Shown in pieces: positions 1-5,730 of a stretch of DNA of 5,884 nucleotides. Numbering within the stretch: position 1 is the first letter of the stretch; every line of letters begins with the position of its first letter. A model generated the notes under the pieces. That model was not told the DNA's origin. It was given only the letters and a program-made list of their open reading frames with translations, and did not search any database. Origin of the DNA: Oscillospiraceae bacterium (GTDB taxonomy: Bacteria > Bacillota > Clostridia > Oscillospirales > Oscillospiraceae); NCBI GenBank assembly GCA_009785655.1, contig WQVW01000110.1, positions 1 to 5,884 of the forward strand, written 5' to 3'. Position numbers and translations under genes: made by a program.

Positions 1-24
1 ACAGGCGGTTTTGTTCAATGTATC

Positions 25-717
25 TTATTTCTTCGCTTTAGCCACTTTCGTGTGAATGACTAACTTGTAAACAATGGCTGCCAAGATCGCACCTGCGAGT
101 GGGGCGGCGATGAATACCCACAGGTCTGTCAGTGCCTCGCCTCTGGCGAAAATCGCCGGGCCGATGCTGCGTGCGGGGTTGACAGAGGTACCGGTCAGCG
201 GAATTCCCACGATATGTACGAATGTCAGCGTCAAGCCGATGACGATCCCTGCAACATTGCCTTTTGATTCGTCCGCCGTGATGCCGAGGATGGTCAGAAC
301 GAATATAAAGGTGAGCACGCCCTCTATAAGAAACGCGCCGCCGATGCCGCCGGCACCCGCCACAAGGTTAGAGCCGAGTGTGCGTGTGTGATCTATACCC
401 ACGATTTCGGACAGTGCGCAAAGGATTGCCGCACCGGCGATTGCACCGGCGACTTGGAATACCACATATCCGCAGAAGTCAGCAACGCTGATGCGTTTGT
501 CCAATAACGCGCCCAGCGAGACAGCGGGGTTAATGTGACAGCCGGATACATTGCCGATGACATAGGCCATGGCGACGATAGACAAACCAAAAGCAAGCGC
601 CACCGCCAAATGTCCGCCGCCGACTTCCGCACCCAGGAATACGGCACTTCCGCAACCCATGAAGACCAAAACCATGGTGCCAATGAATTCTGATATATAT
701 TTTCTGAACTTAGACAT
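25..717 (-). CDS. aqpZ: Aquaporin Z-type water channel (MIP family)
   Basis: Inner-membrane channel for passive water movement. The 230-residue protein has the usual MIP length and duplicated hourglass layout. The two pore-loop NPA motifs are at residues 63-65 (in HINPAVSLG) and 180-182 (in SVNPARSIG). The residues expected for the aromatic/arginine filter are Phe43, His168, Thr177 and Arg183. This is the E. coli AqpZ set and differs from the wider Gly/Arg filter of GlpF glycerol channels, so water selectivity is inferred. Six hydrophobic segments can be traced, and the C-terminus is short and lysine-rich (KVAKAKK). The ATG start is preceded by AAAGG about 11 bases upstream, a rather long spacing. 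It stands alone on its strand and diverges from the TfoX_C/lipid kinase unit. No glycerol genes are visible nearby. No clear terminator is seen in the 24 bases left of its stop. Confidence 0.95.
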   Translation of the reverse strand: MSKFRKYISEFIGTMVLVFMGCGSAVFLGAEVGGGHLAVALAFGLSIVAMAYVIGNVSGCHINPAVSLGALLDKRISVADFCGYVVFQVAGAIAGAAILCALSEIVGIDHTRTLGSNLVAGAGGIGGAFLIEGVLTFIFVLTILGITADESKGNVAGIVIGLTLTFVHIVGIPLTGTSVNPARSIGPAIFARGEALTDLWVFIAAPLAGAILAAIVYKLVIHTKVAKAKK

Positions 718-746
718 ATTTATGATTACCTTTCAAAATATTATAT

Positions 747-775
747 TTTATAGGATATCACAAAGCCCCCGTGAA
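747..775 (-). promoter_or_regulatory. Candidate sigma-A promoter for aqpZ
   Basis: On the minus strand, TTCACG (770-775) and TATAAA (747-752) are separated by exactly 17 bases. They match the -35 consensus at 4 of 6 positions and the -10 consensus at 5 of 6. The site lies about 30 bases upstream of the aqpZ start in AT-rich DNA. A second TATAAT lies just downstream but has no good -35 at the right distance. Assigned by pattern only. Confidence 0.5.
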
Positions 776-786
776 TTCAATTTAAT

Positions 787-814
787 TTTTCATTGTTTGA
801 CCATCAAGTATAGA
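787..814 (+). promoter_or_regulatory. Weak candidate promoter for the TfoX_C/lipid kinase unit
   Basis: TTTTCA (787-792) and TATAGA (809-814) are 16 bases apart, and each matches consensus at 4 of 6 positions. It would give a leader of roughly 65 bases before the TfoX_C gene. A better-looking TTGACC at 797-802 has no -10 partner at 16-18 bases. Low confidence, offered because the unit must start in this intergenic region. Confidence 0.25.
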
Positions 815-870
815 AGTTTTTCACGAGGTGTGATAAACTACCTAGGCATCAACCAATGCATATTTTGAAC

Positions 871-875
871 GGGAG
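871..875 (+). promoter_or_regulatory. Ribosome binding site that decides the start of the TfoX_C gene
   Basis: GGGAG abuts the ATG at 876, which is too close for that ATG to be used with it. It is 9 bases upstream of an in-frame TTG at 885, a normal spacing. This favours the TTG start. Confidence 0.6.
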
Positions 876-884
876 ATGATACGA

Positions 885-1139
885 TTGGCGGAATTAACTG
901 CTTTACGGAACATTGGTAAAGAAATGGATAGAAAACTAAAATCCGTTGATATTACCACGGCGGAAGCATTAAAGGAAGTCGGGAGCAAAGAGGCCTTTTT
1001 CAAACTGAAGCTGCGCTATCCGGAAGTGTGTTTGGTTCACCTTTATACGCTGGAGGGCGCGGTGTCTGACATCGAATACAATCAGTTGCCGGCAGATGTG
1101 AAGCAAGACTTAAAGATGTTTAGCGACCATTTGAAATAA
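885..1139 (+). CDS. TfoX C-terminal-domain protein (stand-alone)
   Basis: A small protein of 84 residues from the TTG at 885, or 87 from the ATG at 876. It consists of only the TfoX C-terminal domain, a helical fold with a helix-hairpin-helix-like start. The family signature is clear: ELTALRNIGKEMDRKL near the N-terminus, then GSKEAFFKLK, PEVCLVHLYTLEGAV, and a closing LPADVKQDLKMF. In Proteobacteria this domain is the C-terminal half of the competence regulator TfoX/Sxy. The stand-alone form is common in Bacillota, and its function is not established, so a competence role should not be assumed. The TTG start is chosen because GGGAG at 871-875 is correctly spaced for it and because family members typically begin just before this Glu-Leu-Thr. 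The lipid kinase start follows its stop by only 12 bases, so the two are probably cotranscribed. Confidence 0.88.
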   Translation: MAELTALRNIGKEMDRKLKSVDITTAEALKEVGSKEAFFKLKLRYPEVCLVHLYTLEGAVSDIEYNQLPADVKQDLKMFSDHLK

Positions 1140-1151
1140 ACAAAGGAACAT

Positions 1152-2051
1152 GTGCTATTGATTTGTTTTATTGTAAACCCCGCTGCCGGTTCCGGCAAGG
1201 CAAAGGCGGCAATACCGGTGATTGAGCGGATGATGCAAGAACGCGGCATGGATTATACCATCGTCTTCACGCACACCCCCGGGGATTTCGCACGGGTTGC
1301 CGGGCAGATTGATTTCGATACGGTAAAAACCATCGTCTGCGTGGGCGGCGACGGCACGGTTCAAGAATATGTCGGGCTGGCTGTGCAGCGGGATGTGAAT
1401 TTCGCCGTTATCCCAGCTGGCAGCGCAAATGATCTGTTGCGCTCCATCCCGGGCACTGCGCCGAAGTTTCGGACATTTGAAGAAAAGATCATGTTCTATG
1501 TGAACAAAATATTTGAAGACCGCACAATCGACGCCGATATTGTGACGATGAACGGCGACAAGTATGTCTTCAACATCGGCGGCACCGGAATAGATATCCA
1601 AGTGCTGAAAGACGCGCTGCCGTTAAAGAAAACCTTCGGCGGTGCGGCGTACTTTATCTCGCTGATTAAAAACGCGTTTACATACCGTACCGAAGCGATG
1701 ACGCTGACGGTGGACGGAGAATCAGAGACAAACGAATTTTTGCTGCTGGCGGTCAGCAACGGCGCATATTACGGCGGGAACTTACAAATCGCGCCGACGG
1801 CAGTGATTGATGATGGATTTATCACCCTTTGCAAAGTCAAAAGAATGCTGCGCCTGAAATTAATGACACTGTTCCCGTTGGTCAAACCCGGCCGGCATAC
1901 GATGCTTAAAGAGGTGTCCATCCACAATTGTGAAGCGGTGACGTTGGAATATCCGGGCAAAAAGACGATCAACGTTGACGGGAATCTGTATGAGGTTGAA
2001 AGCCCGCTGGAGTTTCGGATAATAAAAGGCGCGGTGAGGCTGATTGTTTGA
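1152..2051 (+). CDS. Diacylglycerol kinase-family lipid kinase (BmrU/YegS/DgkB type)
   Basis: Predicted soluble or membrane-peripheral kinase that phosphorylates a lipid hydroxyl using ATP. Diacylglycerol recycling to phosphatidate is the best-known role in Bacillota, but the substrate cannot be read from sequence. The 299 residues match the family's usual length. Motifs in order: VNPAAGSGKA at 8-17 (nucleotide-binding N-terminus), GGDGT at 65-69 (catalytic domain hallmark), PAGSANDLLR at 88-97 (counterpart of PxGTxNDxAR, Asn-Asp kept), and SNGAYYGGN...APTAVIDDG at 202-222. Near the C-terminus the usual DGE is read as DGN (Asp276-Gly-Asn278), an odd change at a position where relatives normally have Glu. 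The start is GTG at 1152, only 4 bases after AAAGGA (1142-1147). An in-frame TTG at 1158 has a spacing of 10 and is a real alternative, two residues shorter. It follows the TfoX_C gene by 12 bases. A structured repeat arm begins 21 bases after its stop. Confidence 0.92.
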   Translation: MLLICFIVNPAAGSGKAKAAIPVIERMMQERGMDYTIVFTHTPGDFARVAGQIDFDTVKTIVCVGGDGTVQEYVGLAVQRDVNFAVIPAGSANDLLRSIPGTAPKFRTFEEKIMFYVNKIFEDRTIDADIVTMNGDKYVFNIGGTGIDIQVLKDALPLKKTFGGAAYFISLIKNAFTYRTEAMTLTVDGESETNEFLLLAVSNGAYYGGNLQIAPTAVIDDGFITLCKVKRMLRLKLMTLFPLVKPGRHTMLKEVSIHNCEAVTLEYPGKKTINVDGNLYEVESPLEFRIIKGAVRLIV

Positions 2052-2072
2052 CGGGTAGTTGTCTTCGTCTCA

Positions 2073-2119
2073 AGCCCTCTACGTCCCGAGGGTGCCGACC
2101 GCAGTCGGCGGGTGTTTTG
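2073..2119 (+). repeat. Solo double-hairpin repeat arm
   Basis: This 47-base stretch is identical to the right arm of the full element at 4518-4564. It holds hairpin 1 (CCCTC 2075-2079 with GAGGG 2088-2092) and hairpin 2 (GCCGAC 2094-2099, loop CGCA, GTCGGC 2104-2109). It ends in the family's terminal CGGGTGTTTTG (2109-2119). No matching left arm is present: the preceding bases are the end of the lipid kinase gene. The hairpins plus a T-rich tail could also help terminate the lipid kinase transcript. Confidence 0.85.
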
Positions 2120-2133
2120 TGTCAAATAAATAC

Positions 2134-2166
2134 AAGAGGACGAGAGCCGCAACTCTCGTCCTCTTT
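2134..2166. terminator. Bidirectional intrinsic terminator between convergent operons
   Basis: A perfect 13-bp stem (AAGAGGACGAGAG 2134-2146 with its complement at 2153-2165) closes a 6-base loop. T-rich sequence follows on both strands: TTTATTGTTAATT on plus and TTGTATTTATTTG on minus. It lies 14 bases after the groEL stop and downstream of the lipid kinase, so it can serve both. Read on the groEL strand, the loop contains UGCG closed by a U-G pair. Confidence 0.9.
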
Positions 2167-2179
2167 ATTGTTAATTCGC

Positions 2180-3805
2180 TTAGTACATGCCGCCCATATC
2201 CGGTGCGGCCGGCATTGCGGATGGCGGTTCCGGGATGTCGGAGATCAGCGACTCGGTTGTCAGCACCATTGAAGCGACTGACGCGGAGTTCTCCAGCGCG
2301 GATCTGCATACTTTTGTCGGGTCTACGATACCCGCTTTGATCAGGTCGCAGTATTCCTCACGCGCTGCGTCGAATCCGTAGGATGCTTCTTTCGCGCTCT
2401 TTACTTGATTCAGCACCACGGCCCCCTCAAGCCCGGCGTTCATCGCGATTTGCTTGACTGGGGCTTCCAGTGCTTTGGCGATCAGCTGCATACCTGTACG
2501 CTCGTCACCTGTGGCTTTGTCCAGGAGCTTTTCGACAGCTTTTGCCGCGACCACATAGATTGCGCCGCCGCCAGCGACGATGCCCTCTTCAACCGCCGCA
2601 CGTGTGGCGTTCAGCGCGTCTTCGATTCTCAGCTTTTTCTCTTTCATTTCGGTCTCTGTCGCCGCACCGACTTTGACAACGGCCACGCCGCCGGAGAGTT
2701 TGGCCAAACGCTCTTGCAATTTTTCTTTATCATACTCAGACGTTGTGATCTCAATCTCGCTGTTGATTTGGTTGATTCTGGCTTTGATATCTTCTGCAGC
2801 ACCTGAACCTTCAACGATGATGGTGTTGTCTTTTGAAGACTTCACCTGACGTGCGGTGCCCAGCATTTCGATGGTGGCTTCTTTGAGTTCCATACCAAGC
2901 TCACTGGAGATGACTTCGCCGCCGGTCAATGTGGCGATATCGCGCAGCATTTCCTTACGTCTGTCACCGAATCCCGGTGCTTTGACGCACAGGCAAACGA
3001 ATGTGCCGCGGATTTTGTTCAGGATAATCGTTGCCAGTGCTTCGCCTTCCACATCTTCGGCGATGATCACCAGTTTTTTTCCGGCTTGGACAACCTGCTC
3101 CAGCACGGGCAGGATTTCTTGGATGTTTGAAATTTTCTTGTCAGTGATCAGGATATACGGGTCATCAATGACTGCTTCCATTTTCTCTGAATCTGTGACC
3201 ATATACGGCGTGATGTATCCGCGGTCGAACTGCATACCTTCAACGACCTCTGAATACGTTTCAGCTGTTTTGGACTCTTCAACAGTGATGACGCCGTTGC
3301 GGGATACTTTATCCATCGCTTCGGCAATCAATTTGCCGATGTTCTCGTCGCCTGACGACACGGCACCGACTCTGGCGATGTCTTCAGAACCTGATACGGG
3401 GTTAGAGTTGGCTTTAATCGCGTCCACTGCTGCAACAACCGCTTTTTCAATGCCTTTTCTCATCACCATCGGATTTGCACCGGCGGCGACGTTTTTGATA
3501 CCCTCTTGAATCATTGCCTGTGCAAGCAATGTTGCAGACGTTGTGCCGTCACCGGCCACGTCGTTTGTTTTAGACGCCACTTCTTTCACAAGCTGTGCGC
3601 CCATATTTTCAAACGGATCCGCGAGTTCTATCTCTTTGGCGATGGTAACACCATCATTAGTGATCAGCGGAGAACCGAATTTTTTGTCCAGCACCACGTT
3701 TCTGCCCTTCGGGCCGATGGTGAGCTTAACGGTATCCGCCAGCTGGTTGACGCCTTTTTCTAAAGCGCGGCGCGCGTCTTCGCCGTAAATAATCTGTTTT
3801 GCCAT
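2180..3805 (-). CDS. groL: Chaperonin GroEL (60 kDa, Hsp60)
   Basis: ATP-driven cytoplasmic folding chamber; two seven-membered rings work with the GroES lid. The 541 residues are full length for a Bacillota GroEL. Family hallmarks: GPKGRNVVLD at 31-40, NDVAGDGTTS at 81-90 (ATP/Mg site, Asp86), KAPGFGDRRK at 275-284 in the apical domain, EDALNATRAAVEEG at 395-408 (Asp396 is the ATPase Asp398 of E. coli), and AGGG at 411-414. The C-terminal tail is short, with one Gly-Gly-Met before the final Tyr instead of the repeated GGM tail of E. coli. Cysteines at 271 and 273, just before the KAPGFGD loop, give a slightly unusual CLC. The start is ATG at 3805 after GGGAGG (3817-3822), spacing 11. It is the second gene of the groESL operon, 86 bases after groES, and would be repressed with it through CIRCE. 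Confidence 0.99.
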   Translation of the reverse strand: MAKQIIYGEDARRALEKGVNQLADTVKLTIGPKGRNVVLDKKFGSPLITNDGVTIAKEIELADPFENMGAQLVKEVASKTNDVAGDGTTSATLLAQAMIQEGIKNVAAGANPMVMRKGIEKAVVAAVDAIKANSNPVSGSEDIARVGAVSSGDENIGKLIAEAMDKVSRNGVITVEESKTAETYSEVVEGMQFDRGYITPYMVTDSEKMEAVIDDPYILITDKKISNIQEILPVLEQVVQAGKKLVIIAEDVEGEALATIILNKIRGTFVCLCVKAPGFGDRRKEMLRDIATLTGGEVISSELGMELKEATIEMLGTARQVKSSKDNTIIVEGSGAAEDIKARINQINSEIEITTSEYDKEKLQERLAKLSGGVAVVKVGAATETEMKEKKLRIEDALNATRAAVEEGIVAGGGAIYVVAAKAVEKLLDKATGDERTGMQLIAKALEAPVKQIAMNAGLEGAVVLNQVKSAKEASYGFDAAREEYCDLIKAGIVDPTKVCRSALENSASVASMVLTTESLISDIPEPPSAMPAAPDMGGMY

Positions 3806-3891
3806 TGAACATTAAACCTCCCATTTTTATCGTTTTGAGTTATGAACAGGCTGTGCCTTAACGTCCATAACGAACTAATCTCTCAAGTTTC

Positions 3892-4176
3892 TTACTGTAC
3901 AATCGCCAAAATATCGCTCTGCCGGACGATTGTCATTTCTTCGTTGTCAATTTTGACTTCTGTTCCGCTGTATTTGCCGGTGATGACTTTGTCGCCTTTT
4001 TTGACTGTCATGACGACCTCGTTGCCATCGACAATGCCGCCGGGGCCGACTTCTATCACCTCGAACACCTGCGGTTTTTCCTGGGCCGCGCTTGTCAGAA
4101 TAATGCCGGCCTTTGTCGTTTCTTCCGCCTCAACCTGCTTTATTATCACGCGGTCTGCCAGTGGCTTTAATGTCAT
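3892..4176 (-). CDS. groES: Co-chaperonin GroES (10 kDa, Hsp10)
   Basis: Forms the seven-membered lid of the GroEL chamber. The 94 residues match the family length. It opens with LKPLADRVIIKQ, followed by the mobile loop at about residues 16-33 with the GroEL-binding hydrophobic tripeptide Ile25-Ile26-Leu27 after Gly24. VGPGG at 43-47, KKGDKVITGKYSGTEVK at 59-75 and the closing SDILAIVQ are typical. The ATG start has an excellent AAGGAGGT (4184-4191) 7 bases upstream. First gene of the operon, directly behind the CIRCE-controlled promoter. The gap of 86 bases to groEL is longer than usual and contains a weak inverted repeat (GTTATG 3839-3844 with CATAAC 3866-3871). Confidence 0.98.
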   Translation of the reverse strand: MTLKPLADRVIIKQVEAEETTKAGIILTSAAQEKPQVFEVIEVGPGGIVDGNEVVMTVKKGDKVITGKYSGTEVKIDNEEMTIVRQSDILAIVQ

Positions 4177-4183
4177 TATTGTT

Positions 4184-4191
4184 ACCTCCTT
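4184..4191 (-). promoter_or_regulatory. Strong ribosome binding site of groES
   Basis: AAGGAGGT on the minus strand, 7 bases before the groES ATG. It is a near-complete anti-SD match and the strongest in the window, in keeping with a highly expressed chaperonin. Confidence 0.85.
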
Positions 4192-4249
4192 AATATAGTT
4201 AATTTCTTTTAATTGAGCTCATTCGCATTGTTAGAGCAATGTGGTTGTA

Positions 4250-4276
4250 TTAGCACTCTCGCATCATGAGTGCTAA
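4250..4276. promoter_or_regulatory. CIRCE operator (HrcA binding site) of groESL
   Basis: TTAGCACTC (4250-4258), nine bases, then GAGTGCTAA (4268-4276): an exact match to the CIRCE consensus. The perfect palindrome continues outward to 14-bp arms (4245-4258 and 4268-4281). It overlaps the expected transcription start, just downstream of the -10 at 4287-4292. HrcA repressor would block initiation and be released on heat or folding stress. The hrcA gene itself is not in the window. Confidence 0.98.
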
Positions 4277-4286
4277 TACAATTACA

Positions 4287-4315
4287 ATGATAATCCAACT
4301 TCAGCCATTTCGCAA
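4287..4315 (-). promoter_or_regulatory. Sigma-A promoter of the groESL operon
   Basis: On the minus strand, TTGCGA (4310-4315) and TATCAT (4287-4292) are separated by 17 bases. They match the -35 consensus at 4 of 6 positions and the -10 consensus at 5 of 6. The predicted start falls at about 4279-4281, at the edge of the extended CIRCE palindrome, which is the standard arrangement for HrcA-repressed promoters. Confidence 0.75.
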
Positions 4316-4429
4316 GCGAGATAGATTCCATATTTGCGATGAATCCGGCAAAAATCCATGATTATCAGATTTTATTTGGCATATTCTCTTTCTAACGTTG
4401 ATTTTGGGCGATTTACGACCGGCAAAAGA
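4316..4429. other. Intergenic stretch with no recognised feature
   Basis: It lies between the groESL promoter and the repeat element at 4430. I see no credible gene start with a ribosome binding site, no strong hairpin and no second promoter. The open frames here are short and run into the repeat, so I treat them as chance. Confidence 0.6.
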
Positions 4430-4564
4430 CAAAACACCCGCCTCTGCGGAGACACCCTCTTTACTAAAGCGGGTAAAGACGAGGTTTTTTGTATAGACAA
4501 CACTATCTTGCGACCCCAGCCCTCTACGTCCCGAGGGTGCCGACCGCAGTCGGCGGGTGTTTTG
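4430..4564. repeat. Full-length inverted double-arm repeat element (copy I)
   Basis: A 135-base unit with perfect 13-bp terminal inverted repeats, CAAAACACCCGCC (4430-4442) and GGCGGGTGTTTTG (4552-4564). Left arm (4430-4477): inner hairpin 4440-4453 with TGCG loop and one C-A mismatch, then a CTTT/AAAG hairpin (4460-4463 with 4467-4470; outer bases only partly paired). A 40-base linker follows (4478-4517). Right arm (4518-4564): hairpin CCCTC/GAGGG (4520-4537) and the 16-base hairpin 4539-4554. The left arm matches copy II at 40 of 48 positions and the linker at 28 of 40, both without gaps. No target-site duplication is visible. It lies 29 bases past the methyltransferase stop, and the minus-strand exit (GTGTTTTGTCTTTT) is T-rich, so it may serve as that gene's terminator. 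Confidence 0.85.
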
Positions 4565-4593
4565 CGCCCCTGGCTCCCATAGGTGCGATGTCC

Positions 4594-5706
4594 TCAATAA
4601 TACATATACAAATCACACTTAATCATGCCGTTATACAGCTTGCGTTTCTTCTTGGCTTTATGGCCGAACGTCCGCTCGAACTCTGTGTGGGATGACAGGA
4701 TGTACATGCTCCAGTTGTCGAGTGTGGATACCGCCGCGCCGAATTGGCGGTATATTGCCTCCGCCTCACGCTGTTGCATGACGCGTTCACCATACGGCGG
4801 ATTCGACAAAATGAGTCCGCCAGGGGTTTCCCTCCGGAACTCGGTAGCGTCGGCTTGCTCGAACCGCACATATTCCGAAACACCGGCACGGCGGGCATTC
4901 TCCTGCGCCAGTTTGATGTTCGCCGCCGCGATATCGCCGCCCCAGATGTCGTAATTGCCGGTGTATTCACGAGCGCGGGCCGCATCCTTCGCCTTCGTCC
5001 AGATTTCATTGTCCATCCATGGCCAATCTTGCGCCGAAAACGTGCGGTTCAGCCCGGGCGCGCGGTTCATTGCCGCCATCGCCGCCTCAATCGGAATCGT
5101 GCCGGAGCCGCAGAACGGGTCGCACACAGCCTCCCGCCCGCGATACCGCGCGAGTTTTACGATGGCCGCCGCCAGCGTTTCTCGCAATGGAGCCACGCCG
5201 CCGGCCGGCCTGTATCCGCGCCGGTGCAACCCCGCGCCGGATGTGTCGATATACAGTGTGGCCATGTCGTTCATGATCGCAAACTGAATTTGGAAAAGCG
5301 CCTTGCCGGATTCCGCCAGCCAGTCAAGCTTGTATTTTTCTTTCAACCGTTCCGCCACAGCTTTTTTTATGATCTTCTGACAATCCGGAATCGAATGCAG
5401 TTTCGACCCCAGACTATGGCCTTTTACCGGGAACTGCCCGTCAACGGGGATATACTGCTCCCAAGGCAGGGCCTTTACAGCCTCGAACAGCATGTCAAAC
5501 GTATCGGCGCGGGATTCACCCACGACAAGCAGCACCCGCTCCCCGCAGCGCAGATTGATGTTCGCGCCCGCGATATCCGTCTTGCCGCCATCAAACAGTA
5601 CACGCCCGTTCTCGGCGCGCACGTTTTGCATATCAAGCCGACGCAGTTCGTCAGCCACCAATCCCTCCAGCCCGAACAGACACGGGACGCTCATAGTATA
5701 ATCCAT
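4594..5706 (-). CDS. THUMP-domain SAM-dependent rRNA methyltransferase (YpsC / RlmL N-terminal type)
   Basis: Predicted N2-guanine methyltransferase acting on 23S rRNA. The related half of E. coli RlmL makes m2G2445; the exact target here is inferred from family only. The 370 residues match the single-enzyme Bacillota form, not the two-enzyme fusion of Gammaproteobacteria. Order: N-terminal ferredoxin-like region starting VPCLFGLEGLVADEL, THUMP domain at about 45-155, the linker GLHRRGYR at 159-166, and a Rossmann methyltransferase domain. SAM-binding motif I is DPFCGSGTIPIEAA at 196-209, the acidic GGDIAAAN lies at 256-263, and catalytic motif IV is NPPYGER at 302-308. The C-terminus KRKLYNGMIKCDLYMY is typical. 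The ATG at 5706 has AAAGGA 6 bases upstream. Only 24 bases separate that start from repeat copy II, which leaves no room for an ordinary promoter. Cotranscription with a gene beyond the window edge is likely. Confidence 0.93.
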   Translation of the reverse strand: MDYTMSVPCLFGLEGLVADELRRLDMQNVRAENGRVLFDGGKTDIAGANINLRCGERVLLVVGESRADTFDMLFEAVKALPWEQYIPVDGQFPVKGHSLGSKLHSIPDCQKIIKKAVAERLKEKYKLDWLAESGKALFQIQFAIMNDMATLYIDTSGAGLHRRGYRPAGGVAPLRETLAAAIVKLARYRGREAVCDPFCGSGTIPIEAAMAAMNRAPGLNRTFSAQDWPWMDNEIWTKAKDAARAREYTGNYDIWGGDIAAANIKLAQENARRAGVSEYVRFEQADATEFRRETPGGLILSNPPYGERVMQQREAEAIYRQFGAAVSTLDNWSMYILSSHTEFERTFGHKAKKKRKLYNGMIKCDLYMYY

Positions 5707-5730
5707 AATGTTTCCTTTCTTGAGTACGAG

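Noticed and set aside
718..884. Riboswitch or leader RNA between aqpZ and the TfoX_C gene
   Set aside because: The region is AT-rich with only short, weak inverted repeats, and I see no conserved riboswitch core. It is adequately explained as divergent promoters.
2180..2215. Truncated GroEL C-terminus
   Set aside because: The tail has only one Gly-Gly-Met, but ends cleanly in a stop with a terminator behind it. Short tails are seen in Clostridia, so this is a normal variant and not a break.
2856..3509. Long plus-strand open frame antisense to groEL
   Set aside because: It is a shadow of a highly conserved GroEL coding region, with low-complexity Ser/Thr/Ile composition and no family likeness.
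4301..4597. Minus-strand open frame of 98 codons across repeat copy I
   Set aside because: Its peptide core (NTRRLRSAPSGRRGL) is just the repeat arm translated, and the same string arises from the solo arm at 2073-2119. There is no ribosome binding site or protein family; it overlaps the groESL promoter region.
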